NCBI GenBank assembly: GCA_035048485.1
Contig: CM068583.1
Location: 44,545,042 to 44,609,041 of the forward strand
DNA from: Pteria penguin
Lineage: Eukaryota > Mollusca > Bivalvia > Pterioida > Pteriidae
Reading direction: 5' to 3'
DNA length: 64,000 bases
Shown: positions 10,401 to 34,592 of the stretch, in pieces
How the letters are laid out: each line of letters opens with the position of its first letter
Numbering within the stretch: the first letter of the stretch is position 1
Position numbers and translations under genes: made by a program
The notes under the pieces: generated by a model
Seen by the model: only the letters and a program-made list of their open reading frames with translations
Told to the model about the DNA's origin: nothing
The model's database searches: none

Positions 10401-12232
10401 ACTGTACTTATTTTAGCAGGATTGATATTTTAGCAGATGTAGCGTTATTCCCTGTGCATTAACTCATGCCCACACTAATACTAAAAACATAACCTCGAAT
10501 GACAATAAAGTGCAACAGATTCTCAACACCTGTTTGTTTAAATCCGTCTCAGAATAAGTAAAGAGAATAAACCACCTTTTATAGGAATGGCAAGCACTAA
10601 AATTTTGTATCACAATTATCTTTGATAATATGCCTGATCTCTATAAAACGATAGGTCAGCACATTCAATGGGTATTTAAAGCTATTTAAACATGTTTTGA
10701 TTGATCTGTAGTTTGATCAGTTTTATGATCTGATTGCCCTAATTCAGAATAGCAGATGTGCTAAATCATGATTGCGCTAATAATTCACCATCCCATTTTT
10801 ATACAATTTTGCGCTAAAATATGGTTGTGCTAATATATGCACACGTACATTATTTCTTTTAATTATTCAAAGATAATAAAAAAAATCATCTTAAATGATA
10901 GCCGGCTTTTGGAAAATATATTTTTAAAACGTTGACTGGATGGAATCATTTCCATAAATAAGCTTATTAAAACAGGTTAATGCCTGAAAGGGCACTGAAT
11001 TTTCAAAATTGAATACAATGCATGTTACGATATATATTTCATATCAATTATGACATTCATTTATGTGTAGGTTGTTGAGGCAGTTTTGGTTGAAAAATTT
11101 TGATGAGGAACTTTTGATACACTTTTCATTCTGGTTATATATGTAACAGTTTTACTAAGCTCTCAAGGTAAGTAAGACCATACAAGTACATGTATATTGG
11201 ATTTACAATGGGTTACTACACAAAAGTAAAGAAACTGAAGTTGCAAGTGCTTTCTGTATATGTTGTAGGTGGTATCTAATCTTGTCAATAAAACTGTAAA
11301 TAGAGATCACTCAATTTCATAGAAAAAAATAATGATGTGTGGTACCACAATCCTACTCGGGATATCTATGCATCATACATTATACTTTTGATATTACACA
11401 TTGATGAATTATTACACTCTTTACTGGTAATTATAAAAATATAGTGATTGTGTTCTAGATATTTTTTATTATTCATGAAAGAGACGAAAACTTACATGAT
11501 AAAATGTATGCACTACATCAAACATAAGAAGTGCCCAGAATCCTGTCATAGCAACGTCAACTTTGAGACTGTGGTTTAAACGATTATTCATCTTACGATA
11601 CCTATCAGCATATGGTACTCTAAAAAGAAAATACTAAACATGACTAAAAACTACTGGCAGTTCAAATTGTTATAACTGTAAGATGTATCAATAAATGGAA
11701 GGTATAATCATAACATTTATTATGTGCATTATCTTCATATGTGTTTAACAAAAAGTCTCAAATACAATACTTGTAAAGTTTAAGTATATTTATAACAGCT
11801 TTGTCTAAAGGTTGTAAAAATGTAAGATAAATCCCAGTTCCTACTGTTATTTCCCATTTAGGATAGTGTCTGACGTAAAACAGTTACGGCGTCATAAATT
11901 TGCTATAGAAATGTAAATTTTATACCACTGTTTCCCCGAGTTTTAAACCGGCTTCCATAGAATTTGATGACATAGCTTTCATGTCAAATACTGTCCCAAA
12001 AAGGAAGTAACTTTTGTTGAAGGAAAAGACTGAATATTGTCACCTGAACACCTCATTTTATGACAGGCTCGACAATTTCAATTCAAGTCTCAAAAACTTT
12101 CCAATTACATGTATTAGAAGCAATATTTCATTACTGCCTGTCCATGGTATATTCATACCTCAATGAAATAACTAATGCTAGTAAAACGACTTTGTTCTGA
12201 GGGCAAAGCAACTTTCTGAAAAGCTGCTCCAT
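7448..12232 (-). CDS. NDUFB2: NADH dehydrogenase (complex I) beta subcomplex subunit 2-like
   Basis: Three exons on the minus strand: 12232-12159, 11619-11496 and 7543-7448, giving 97 aa with phases that join cleanly. Family knowledge: NDUFB2 is a small single-membrane-pass accessory subunit of the complex I membrane arm in the inner mitochondrial membrane. The diagnostic part is the C-terminus, FPDPQMYTDEELGLPPL, which matches the PDPxxWTDEELGIPP ending of the family. The middle exon has PYADRYRK followed by a hydrophobic segment (GFWALLMFDVV), as expected for its membrane pass. The first exon (MEQLFRKLLC...) is the nearest in-frame start with a good donor (GAG/gtatg), but it is a weak match to a mitochondrial leader and could be replaced by another exon. 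The 3.95-kb last intron carries a dispersed repeat. Exons 2 and 3 are firm; exon 1 is moderate. Confidence 0.72.
8281..10332 (+). mobile_element. 2-kb dispersed repeat, copy A (inside an NDUFB2 intron)
   Basis: It starts aacaagaggcccaagtgggc and ends in a hairpin (tagctcacttgagcc/ggctcaggtgagcta) followed by CTAA. It contains a tRNA-like patch on the minus strand (GGTTCAAATCCAGCTGTGG) that occurs twice (8690-8790 and 9515-9620) because about 0.8 kb is duplicated internally. An inverted copy with a single unit lies at 62361-63506, and diverged relatives lie in TTC23 introns. The 3' hairpin followed by CTRR resembles Helitron-type ends, but no transposase is present and the class is uncertain. 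Confidence 0.75.
10333..11495. other. NDUFB2 intron sequence without further features
   Basis: AT-rich intron sequence. I see no exon, RNA gene or repeat structure in it. Confidence 0.5.
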
Positions 12233-12393
12233 CAGAGATATTAGTCTGAGATGCTCTGTCCTTCTGTAGGGTTAACACAAGGAGAGTGATATGGAGGAAA
12301 GTTTGGATATGTATTTGAGTTATAGACTGGGCAGCTTGAAGGGTCAAGGGCCATCGCAAAGCGAACTTGTAGATAAGAAATACTCCATAATTC

Positions 12394-12670
12394 ATACATA
12401 CTCAATCTGATTAAAACAGTATCTTTATTCTGCTTCTCTATTTGTCCCATTGCAGATAAAGATCTTGCGAATCCCTGTAAGGTAGGTTTTGAACAGTGTT
12501 TGTTACATATTATGTCACTTGCATGTGCCTAGCCGAGTCATTGATTGGCTATGGGAAATAACGGTTTTGGTGACTGAAACGTCATCAAAGTTCATCAGAA
12601 CATGACTTCTTGGGGGTTTGAAATTGAAAAGCAGAATAAAGATATGGTTTTAACCAGATTGATACATCCT
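12394..12670. mobile_element. MITE with 9-bp target duplication, copy 2 (internally deleted)
   Basis: The element is 12403-12661 (259 bp), with the same CAATCTGATTAAAAC termini as copy 1 and a shorter interior. Flanks are atacatact (12394-12402) and atacatcct (12662-12670), 8 of 9 identical. It sits about 170 bp upstream of the proposed NDUFB2 start. Confidence 0.82.
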
Positions 12671-13285
12671 AAGAATTCAAAATGTGTCGAACCACCTCTG
12701 GTAGATGTACATCCGGGATATTGCGTCCCAATACATCACAGCTATTTGTACAATGCATTATAGACATCTCGTCTGATAGTGAACTGTTAAAGCATGAATG
12801 TTTCAACAAATTTTATCGACACAATTGCTTCTTTTTATTAAGTGCGGATATAGCAATCTTAATAGACAGTAAAGCTCAAACGATACATAGATACAAAGCT
12901 CAAACAGCCACCAATACAAGGATTAATCCTTAAATATTTTCACAGCGCCACCCATGCCAAATGTTGTCACGGTATAAAGTTGTACGTTTGCAAATTACAA
13001 ATATTTAGTGGTCGCGGTATGATAGTTTAAGCTATTGTCTGAATCATAAATAACATTGCAGTATGCATTCATGTATAAATTAAGTTAAGTAATACTATGA
13101 TTTTATTGTGCCATGTTACATAAAGATAGATGTTAGTACAGTATTTTGCATTTAATGTGAATTTCGAGTTCTTATTTTTCATCTTCCAAAACGAAGTGTA
13201 ATCAAAAGTTGGGCGTTAAAGTTCATGGTTAACTCTGAACTTTTCTTACTGTTTCTATCAGGATTTGTTCCGAAAATCTAGAGAG
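12671..13285. other. Intergenic between two MITE copies
   Basis: No exon, RNA gene or repeat was recognised. If NDUFB2 has an alternative first exon it should lie here or further right. Confidence 0.45.
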
Positions 13286-13687
13286 GGAGAGATACAATCT
13301 GATTAAAACCATATCTTTATTCCTCTTCTCTACTAGTCCCATTGCTGATAAAGATTTGGTGAAACCCCGTAAAGGGTCATGTTCTGGTGAACTCTGATTT
13401 TCAGCCAATCAGTGGATCTGCTACAAATTCCTAGGAATGAAATCAGCATCCCCAGCGTGTATGACCTACAAGGTAGTTTTTGAACAGTGTTTGTTACATA
13501 TCACGTGACTTGCACTTGCCTAGTCGAGTCATTGATTGGCTATGGGAAATAACGGTTTTGGTGACTGAAACGTCATCAGAGTTCACCAGACCATAACCCC
13601 TTAAGGGATTTCGCCAGATTTTTATCCGCAATGAGACAAGTGGAGCAGTGGAATAAAGATATGGTTTTAATCAGATTGGGAGAGATA
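13286..13687. mobile_element. MITE with 9-bp target duplication, copy 3
   Basis: The element is 13295-13678 (384 bp), flanked by identical ggagagata at 13286-13294 and 13679-13687. Its interior aligns throughout with copy 1. Confidence 0.87.
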
Positions 13688-14499
13688 TACACTGAATAAT
13701 TCAATCTCTCTTTGTTCCCATTTGTGTTATGTCGCAGTTTCTGAGCGAACACAGACTTTCAATTAAAGTTGTATACCCTACAATTCAGTATAATTTCAAA
13801 AGTCAGGGCATGTCAAACAAAAATGTATTTTTCTCATATGTTTGAAGTTATTTTAAACTTTGCATTAATAACATTTTTTATTGCTTCAAATCCTTGGAGA
13901 TATCAAAACAAAAAGATAATACTTCGTAAATAAAGTGGGTATTCCATAAATACAACCATAACCTGACTTTGCGTATGCACAATTTAATCAAAATAAATAT
14001 GATGAAGGTAGACTTCAAAAGAAAACAATTTCAGTAAATACCTACTTATCAGACTTGAATGTAGATTTTTTAAATTACTCGTCAAGTTTATTTACCTCGC
14101 CCTCCATGAGGCTGCTTCCGAATTAGATTACGTGATAAGTTGGTTGTAAACATTCTGTTTACAAACGTTGCATTTTAGACATCCATATCTCACTTAATAT
14201 GACAAATTTGGATTACAAAATTTGCAAGGGCCCTTTTTTAATATGTTTTAATTTTATATATAAATCAAAACAATTTTGAATAAATTTACATACAATATGT
14301 GTTGTGCTATCGAACATAGGGTATACAGCTTTAAGTAATTTCACCGAATTTCTTAGTTCACCGAATTTCTTAGGTCAAGTATCCGATATCTTGATGAGTG
14401 CTAATCGAGAGCAGATTTTTTGTTGCTAGCACAAATGGAGAACTGAGAGTACTTTCATAGAATATTTTGTGAAGTTGTTGTCGACAATAAGCCCAAGGA
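13688..14499. other. Intergenic, nothing recognised
   Basis: AT-rich sequence without a supported feature. Confidence 0.5.
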
Positions 14500-15335
14500 C
14501 AATCAATCTTTTCAACTCTTGTAATACAATGTACTTGAGAAAATCGGGAAATCTAAATTGGTCTGTCAAATTCTCTTCCTCAACAGTCGCAGGGTATTGG
14601 AGATAAGACCCTATACATGAAGTCTTATAGATATAAAAATTGTCAACATAATTGTAAAAATAGTTACTTAAGGACACCCACTAGGGTCTCATGTACATTT
14701 TGGTACCAACACATCACATGTAAACCTTGTAAGACTTAAGAGAATGGAAAATTCAAACGGAAGCAAGGTAGCAAGTAATTAGAGATTAAAGCCCCTATGT
14801 ATGAAGCCTTATAGACAAATAACATTGTCCATATAATTAAGTGAAAGCTACTTTAGTCCACACACTAGGGTCTCGTGTACATTTTGATTCCAACATATCA
14901 CACGTTCACTTTGTAATACTTGAGAAAATGAGAAAATTTAAATGGACCTGACTTTTTTTCTTCACTTATCGAGGATTACAGGATACGACCTCTTTGTAAA
15001 AACCTTTATAGATAAAAATTTGTCCAAAAAGAGATATAAAAAGTAGATTTAGTCAATAAGTGCACAATCCAAAGTCTCATACTTTCATTTATACCAACTG
15101 CGTTTCTGTACACCTCAAAACGTATGAGAAAATGGAGAAATTTATACAGGTCTATGGAAGAATTCTACAGGAGGTCAGCTTTGAAACATGCTACTTTAAA
15201 ATGGAATTCCCAAACCATTTTCTCACAAACTACTCAAAAATTTCATGTAATACTGGTACTAAACATTACTTTTATATCTTCAGTTTTAATGGCAACCTAT
15301 ACTTAAGAACGTTTAGAGGACCTAACTCATTTTGT
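14500..15335. repeat. Degenerate tandem repeat, period about 200 bp
   Basis: Four diverged units share landmarks in the same order: agtcttatagatataaaaat, cactagggtctcatgtacat, then agacttaagagaatgg-like stretches. Landmarks recur near 14620/14690, 14800/14870 and 15005/15075. Short open frames inside it are incidental. Confidence 0.6.
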
Positions 15336-15746
15336 TGAATTGTTTAGCCAGGTAGTTCTCAGTTGCGATAGCCATTGTTTTCTGGTTATTTACATGTATG
15401 TCTCATCACAGATCTTCTGCCATGCGATCATAGTTCAGTAAGATTTCCCTTTGCATATTGGGAGTTGCCAATCCCTCTTGCCTTTAAGTCCCTAGTCACA
15501 GTAATATGATGCTAATCTTTGAGTCAAAACTTCATTTGTCTTTGCCTCTTACACCATGTTGAATTAGTAAAAGGTCTATTGATTTCTATTTGACTAAAAC
15601 AGCATGTTTGCAAGTTTTTAATAATTTCCATTTGTTTTATTCCGTATTATACGAAAAAACCCTAAGACATTGCAAAACATTTAGAGATAGCCAGGCAAAT
15701 AAGAGGTTATTGCCGTGGTGGTGATGTATGAACCTGATCTGTGATC

Positions 15747-16653
15747 GGTACATAGAATCACCGGAATTACCGATATTCACCAGAATTACCATATAAATGA
15801 CCGGAATTACTGCTTTATGGACTGGAATTACCATTGAGTGAGTAGATAATAACCCAATGTACCTAGAAATTATAACTTTACACTATGTAAAGTTTATAAG
15901 TAGCAAGCAACGACAAGATATTGTCATTTTTCTGACCATGTTTATGTAAAAAAAGAATGGGTTCAGTGTTCGAAGCGTGAACTACTACCCGAGATTTATA
16001 ACTTTGTTATACTTCATTCACCTTTATATTGATCTGTCGGTAAATTTATAATCCGGATTATGATTTTCTGGAAAGAACAGAAGAAATTTAATGTAAAAGT
16101 TTACATATATATATATACACACATATATATATATATATTATATATATAATAAAATGTCATCATGCATTAAATCAGTGGTCAGTTAGATCATAGGTATTTG
16201 AAACTCTGTATGTCCATAACAAACATCTATCTATTATGCCCCTACAGGGGTATACACCAAAGAAAAAGAAAGGTATACCACGATTTTGAAAGCAAAATTA
16301 CCACCGATTCAGACACTCATTTCGACCATTGAAATCGGGAATTTGCACAATTTCAGCTTAGTGTCACATAGTTCGACATCGGAACTAATAACTTTTACAC
16401 AATGCATTTGTCAATCCATGTCCATTATCCCGTATTTCAAGAGCGTTTTATCCGTGTCCCTTTACCGAACTTGTTGAAGACTCCATGTACCTAAACCCGA
16501 TCCCAAACTTAAATTGCCCAAATGCAGATTTTTATGTGGTATAAAGTTGTACTTTCCAGGTATTTTGGGTCATTACCTATTCAAACAACGGTAATTCCGG
16601 TCTCTTAAACGGTAAATCCGGTGAATAGCGGTAATTCCAGTGATTCTATGTAC
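15747..16653. mobile_element. 0.9-kb element with TIRs made of ACCGGAATTACC units
   Basis: The left end (15747-15835) reads ggtacatagaatcaccgga and then several ccggaattacc units. The right end (16565-16653) is its reverse complement with the same unit series. The interior holds a small AT/CA microsatellite (16105-16150) and no recognised coding sequence. Confidence 0.7.
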
Positions 16654-17209
16654 CCATCTTTGATCATTTACATGATTTATGTGTTTTTTGGTTTACGGTG
16701 ATACTGATTACAGTACATTCCTGCTTACTTTGGTGCATGCTGACTAATTGCTTCTGAGCTGGTATGTCCACTTGCATATTGAAATACTGAGGACTTCCGA
16801 ACCTTCAACTGTGATCCGAATAACCTCAAACGAGAAGTTATACGATGGATCATACTTGCTTTTTCTGCTTGGAGTTGAAGGGTACCTACCGGAAGTCTAT
16901 TGCGGAGTTTATGGTCATATCGTACGAAGTTTTCTCACTAAAAAGGGCGTTCGTATTAAAGGGCTATATTAATTTTTGTTGAATATATTTGAACAAAAAG
17001 CACAAACTGTATATGTTTTTACAACAGTCAGGGACCAAGCTTGTGCCTTTACAATGAATTATATTCATATCATGTACTATAGAAATCAAACTGAAAACAG
17101 TCAATTTCTGAAAAAGGGAAAATAATGTAATTCAGTGGAAAAATGTATACTATAAGGGAATTTCTAAAAGACTGGGAAGGAAAATTTTTAAAGTGGTCCT
17201 ATTTTTCGG
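16654..17209. other. Intergenic, nothing recognised
   Basis: Contains a 74-codon open frame (16748-16972) without a recognisable domain or splice context. I do not call it a gene. Confidence 0.5.
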
Positions 17210-17285
17210 CATCTTCGCTAGCCAAGCGCCCGATTTACTCTGCTGAGATGAGCAGAGCGAATCAGACGTTTGGTTAGCGAAGATG
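17210..17285. repeat. 76-nt hairpin
   Basis: The arms catcttcgctagccaagcg and cgtttggttagcgaagatg pair, and the inner arms ctctgct/agcagag continue the stem around a 6-nt loop. The flanks to 18132 show nothing else. Confidence 0.7.
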
Positions 17286-18132
17286 GTTTTCCGCCAGGGG
17301 ACGGGGTTTCAATTCTAGGGCCACCTTTCTTGGGATGAGCAATGCTTTGGAGGTGAAGGTTGTTTCTATGCTACAATCAGGTCTGTAGGAACAGAAAGGG
17401 GGGGGGGAGATTTTTTGACCGATTATTATGGGCCGAATTTTTGTCACAATACGAAACGAAACGAAATTCAAAGTGTCCCCCCCCCTTTTAATGCTCCCTA
17501 CGGTTCTAACATTATTAGGTTCGCACAGTTGGCCACCACAACACATCAAAGACCTGTTTTGTAACTGCACTTGGCATGACGTGTTCTTTTCTGACTATGA
17601 ATTCTGTTTGTTTATAGTTTGTGTAATATTCAATGTGCAAAATAAAGCGTCTTTAAAATTTCTAATTTAATTGTTTCTTTTAATTGTTTGGTCTTTTTTG
17701 AGTTGGGTGGAAAGGATGGAGAATGCATGACTGTATAAATTTTACAGTGAATGAGTCTGCGTTATTTCATTCGATCCACATCCACTTCATATACATGTAG
17801 CAGAGATGTACGTACACGCCATGCCGTACCGGCGTATTCGCAGATATGCCATGTGCTGTCCAGACACGTGATAGAGAAGTAAAAATTACATGTACGTAGA
17901 AAGTATGTCTGCTACCCGAAACCATTTTGTTAACACAAAAAGGGGCCGTGAGAAGTTTGCACTTTGAGATGTCAAGCACCTGCTATTGGTCTAGTATCTC
18001 CCAGTAAGACACGACACGGGAGATAACTCTCCTCTTTGTCTGATAGCGTTTACATGTATATTCATATCATATGTACAGTTTTTAGGATTGACAATATATT
18101 CAATTTACTACATTTATATATTAATTGGAAAT

Positions 18133-29986
<11,854 letters not shown>

Positions 29987-30100
29987 TACCAACACGACTG
30001 GATCAGATAACAAAAGGCCACAAAAACAATATCAATTGTAATTATGCACAAAGAGTATTTTACTTTTTTGAAACATGTATAGTTGTTCAATTTCTTTTTG

Positions 30101-30120
30101 AATAAATTAAGCTGAATAAA
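30101..30120 (+). promoter_or_regulatory. Polyadenylation signals of the antistasin-like gene
   Basis: Two AATAAA hexamers (30101-30106 and 30115-30120) lie 115-134 bp after the stop codon at 29986. No other hexamer is closer. Confidence 0.65.
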
Positions 30121-30252
30121 TGTAAATGTTTCTTTTTAATCCCAGAGCTGTGCATCACTAATTAAAGGGTCATTGCAGTGGAAAATTATTTTAATGTAGT
30201 TTTAATTATAATGAAAAATTTATAAGGCATTTAATTTATAAGAAAAGTTAAA

Positions 30253-30255
<3 letters not shown>

Positions 30256-30341
<86 letters not shown>
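30256..30341. repeat. (TA)n microsatellite
   Basis: About 86 bp of TA repeats between the antistasin-like gene and BHMT. The remaining intergenic sequence to 30928 shows nothing recognisable. Confidence 0.95.
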
Positions 30342-30347
<6 letters not shown>

Positions 30348-30928
30348 CATATGTTTCTCTCCACGACATGTGTTTAAAATGTGTTTAGATTATTTATATT
30401 AAATGATGCATTATATATTTGAAGTTTCATCAAGATTATTACTTAAGTCTTGGTTTCCTATTTGTGTTGTTGTTGTTGATGTTGTTATTGAATCAGATCT
30501 CTTCTTCTTCCATTTTGTGATCGATAGAATACTTGCTCATTTACTACAATAATCTCAATGAAAGTAGATTCAAAGAACATTAACAAAAATGGTGTCATGA
30601 AAGATGACATATATTGAGTAATTCTGTAACATTTTGTGTACAAAACGAAGTACTACTGAATTTAAGATATGCACGACGAGTACACTTGCATGTTTCCGTT
30701 GATGAACTCTCATAAATATGTAAATATCATAAAACTGACATTACATGATACTTGGTTTTTAATATTTAACTTCAATCTTCATCAACAAACCATAACAAAT
30801 ATTTTTTAAAGTAAATGATAAATATCAAGTCAAGTGTCTTGAAAACAAATGTAAATCAATCATACTTATAATGTCTCGTTACAGTGTAAAGTTACGTAAT
30901 TGTGCATTACTGTGCACATGTATTCTGA

Positions 30929-32101
30929 TCATTCAATTCTTCCAGCAACATTCATCTTCATTGATTTTGTGTAGTAGTCATTGTCGTTGATAACATTCTT
31001 GTCACCGTAAAGGAAGTGTTTATGCATTTCCGGGGCATATTTCATGGCTGGGCATGTTTTGCCATAGACTTCAGAAATAACTCGCAAGTAATTTGGAGAA
31101 TTACCACAGCATAAACCAACATATTGCACACCCATTTTCTTGCATTCTTCTGCAAAATATTTCACTTCGTTTCTTGTAGAGAGACAAGTCTGAAGTTCCA
31201 ATGGAAAGGCCCTTGTTTCTGAAAATGTAAGATCAGTTTAACTAACCTCAATATCACACAAAAACCCCCCACCAGATCAATCAAATGATTTAAAGTATTC
31301 TTTTAAACACATAAACGTATCATATGTATATCAAATAGTGACAAGAATGCCTGTTGCATATTGCAAAGTAGTTGTACTAAAGCCACCGAAACTCGGGTCA
31401 AAAAGTCCATGGTAGATATATATTTAAAATTAATAATGTGGAAAACAAGCACCCTGAACTAGCAAGTAAATTTTATTTCCCTCTGGGCGGCCATATTTGC
31501 CAAGTATAATTCTGGAATCAATTCAGTGATTGTAATATAGTTAATTGTTACTTACCAGTACCCGGGATGTTAATAGAGAAAAATGTCGGATGTTCCGATG
31601 TACATCGATATGGTACTGGTAGACAAGCAATAGGACCCTGTATTAAATAAAATGATTCGCTTCAGAACACGAGATTTATCGAATTCAGTATTGCCACATG
31701 AAACACAATAAAATGTAGGTATAGATGCATGTAACTTTCAAAATGAAATATTTGAGAACAAGTTCTTGATAACGAAAAAAACCCCACATTTTTTCATACC
31801 TTGCATGCTTCTTTAACCAGTTTGAGTGGTTCTAAGATAGTAGTTGGTCCCCTGAAACAATTTAAACCAACGACAGCAGCTCCTGCTTCTTCCAGTTTTC
31901 TGCAAGCTTCACCTATTGGCACTCCATCTGCCAATTCATTTGACATTTGTGCAGCTACTGTTATCACGGCGGGTATACCTTTATTTCAGAAAGATAGATG
32001 ATTCTATATCGATAAGCTTTAATCCACATTGAGAGATTCTTTGCGTGGTTACTACTATGTTGTGCACCTTACATATGTTTGATATGATACAATTATTATA
32101 A

Positions 32102-32159
<58 letters not shown>

Positions 32160-33364
32160 TACGGTAAACAGAAACATATCGCAGAACATACCATTGCCGT
32201 ACTTATTGATAGCCTCCAACGCTAGCATTGCCTCTCCGAATTCTTGGTAAGTCTCCCCGAGAATGAAATCTGCCCCTCCTTTAACAGCCCATTCAACATT
32301 TTCCTGAAATATATTTTATCTTCTGTCACTTTAAATAATAACTGAATGATGATTATATTATCCCACAGAGAGAAATGTAAGGATTAACTAAAACAAAAGG
32401 CATTTTACGTAATTCCGGCATGTGTAATCAACCATTTATATCCAAAACATACAAGTGCACCTTATGAATACATTGAATCCTGTTTAGGAGTGGATGAAGA
32501 GCTTTTATACCTTATTCATTTCTTTACACTTCTCAATAGATTCAGGATCATCTCGGCGATATATGGTACTATTACATAAGTTTCCCGCCATCAATGTTCC
32601 AGTCTCGTCAGCTACTTCGCGGGCAAGTTGAAGGGCTCTCATATTAAGTTCTTCTAACTCATCCTCTCGGCCAATCAACCTCAGCTTAGCACGATGGCCG
32701 TAATACTGTAAGAGTTATGCATTAAAATTTCTCAGAGTGTTATAAATATGGAAAGTGCATCAAGCTCAAAAAGAAACCAAAGAATTGAAATCTGTGTTTT
32801 CGAATTTGTACATAAATTCAATGAACGACTTTGTTATACGTAACTATTTCAACAATCTCAATAATTTATCATTTTGTTTTTGTTTTTCGGGTTTTCGCAA
32901 TGGAACGTAAGGTATCAATAAACGTCGTAGATTGATTTACCGTATATGCAAGGACAACGTCACTTCCAGCATGTACATATTGCCTATGTACTGCTTTCAC
33001 CAGGTCAGGATAGTCCAATATTACTTCTGGGCAGAAACTGCCAGCCTTAACTACACCGAGTCGTTCAAACTCAAACAGGTAGCCTTCTGCCACAATCAGA
33101 TTCTCTCCATCTTTCAAACGATCAAGCAATCCTGTAGGACAAAAAAGAAAATAACATACAGGCACTACGGACTTTCAATATGAAGTATGAAATCTCAATC
33201 GATATATTGATTCTGGAATAACAGACAAGTATGAATGTAACATGCACAAGCTTAAAATTAACGATGAAATAATTCAATACAGTTTATCAATGTGGTGTAT
33301 CATATCAAAAGTTCGCCTCTTAATAGGTATACTAGTTTGCAAAGTTCTTACCTTTTGACGGCAT
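30929..33364 (-). CDS. BHMT: Betaine-homocysteine S-methyltransferase-like
   Basis: Seven exons on the minus strand: 33364-33352, 33131-32941, 32705-32511, 32303-32192, 31978-31800, 31637-31556 and 31218-30929. All are GT-AG and in frame, giving 353 aa. Family knowledge: BHMT moves a methyl from betaine to homocysteine in the cytosol, yielding dimethylglycine and methionine, and binds Zn through three cysteines. All three are present: C211 in VVGLNC and C294/C295 in VGLCCGN. The N-terminus [14 protein letters not shown] matches the family start. Exon 1 encodes only four residues and one base of the next codon. The protein is about 50 residues shorter than the usual 406 aa and lacks most of the C-terminal arm used for oligomer contacts in vertebrate BHMT. 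It could therefore be a BHMT-like paralogue of the homocysteine S-methyltransferase family with another methyl donor. It faces PIPOX head to head, 6.6 kb away. Confidence 0.88.
32099..32157. repeat. (AAT)n microsatellite in a BHMT intron
   Basis: About 19 AAT units between exons 4 and 5. Confidence 0.95.
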
Positions 33365-34192
33365 GTCTATAGTACGTCTTTGGCTTGAGTTCGGAATAAT
33401 GATTTAATTTCGTTGGTTTAATTTAGTCGAATGGGCCTTATTTATAATAGATTTTTGACCCACTTGCGATAAATAAACCTGTACAATCCGGTAGGCGCAA
33501 GGGATATTGTTCAAGCCAGATAGCTGTGGCAGAGGTGTGTTTATTACTGTAGGGTGCATATGTCCCGCATATGATAATAATGACGGGCATAAAATTGAGC
33601 AAACAACCAGTATAGTATAATTTTTTTACTCATCGAATTAAGGGAAAAATTAATGAGCTATTGATTAGTATTGAAATAGCGCTTATGGAGAGTTTCAGTT
33701 TTCAGTTCTGTTTTCAGGATGCAACAAGGAGAAATAATAGAAGAGCAGACATGCAGGTGTAATGCACTTTTAAATGTAAATCTGACCATTCATTGGAAAC
33801 ATGATATACATTTATAGATGTATGATTATACTAAAGTTTTTATGTTACTTAAAGAAAGAGATTGGGGTAAAATTACTGATCATATATTAGGATTTGAAGT
33901 ATTTGAAAAACGTATAAGGATATAATTCAATTGTTTTTTAAATAACAATTGAAAAATGTCGCTGATGTTGTAACATGTACTTGTACGTTGTATGTTATAT
34001 CGAGATAATAGTAAATATCGCTGATATTCCTGGTTGTACTGGAACACTATTTGTTTTATTGAAATAGAGGTAAATGCCCGATTTAAGAAGTTCAAAAATA
34101 TGTACGATGTGGAATACGAAACTGATGCAATGTCATTGTGGCATTCACAATAACGTATCACGGTGGAATTTGATGGAGCCCTAGGAAGTACT
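33365..34192. other. Upstream region of BHMT
   Basis: The immediate 5' flank of the BHMT start. I see no clear TATA box or CpG-rich stretch. Confidence 0.4.
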
Positions 34193-34592
34193 CTATTGTG
34201 TGCGTTCGTGCGTGTGTATGTATCTTAATGCTTAATCATAGAGACAGAGATTACATTTAGATTCATACTATAATCACTCGCGTTATTGTATCCTATGTGT
34301 GCGTTAATGCGTGTGTATGTGTCTTAATGCTTGACCATACGGACATAAAATACAGTTTGGTTCATTCTATAATCACTCACGTTATTGTTTTGTATTTGTG
34401 GGTTCATGCGTGTGTATGTGTTTTAATGCTTGATCATAGAGAGAGAAAATACATTTGGGTTCTTACTATAATCACTTGCGTTGTTGTATTGTATATGTCG
34501 GTTCGTGCATATTTATGTGTCTTAATGCTTGACTACAGAGACAGAGAATACATTTTGGTTCATACTATAATCACCCGCATTATTATAGTCAT
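34193..34592. repeat. 99-bp minisatellite, four units
   Basis: Four units start near 34196, 34295, 34395 and 34493. Each contains gcgtgtgtatgtgtcttaat, a gacagaga-type stretch and actataatcactcgcgttat. Because the period is close to 99 bp (33 codons), one plus-strand frame stays open across three units (34297-34632). I treat that as incidental. Confidence 0.85.

Noticed and set aside
12241..12450. 69-codon minus-strand frame upstream of NDUFB2 (MALDPSSCPVYNSNTYPN)
   Set aside because: Its N-terminal part runs into the MITE, it has no recognisable domain, and it does not join in phase to the NDUFB2 exons.
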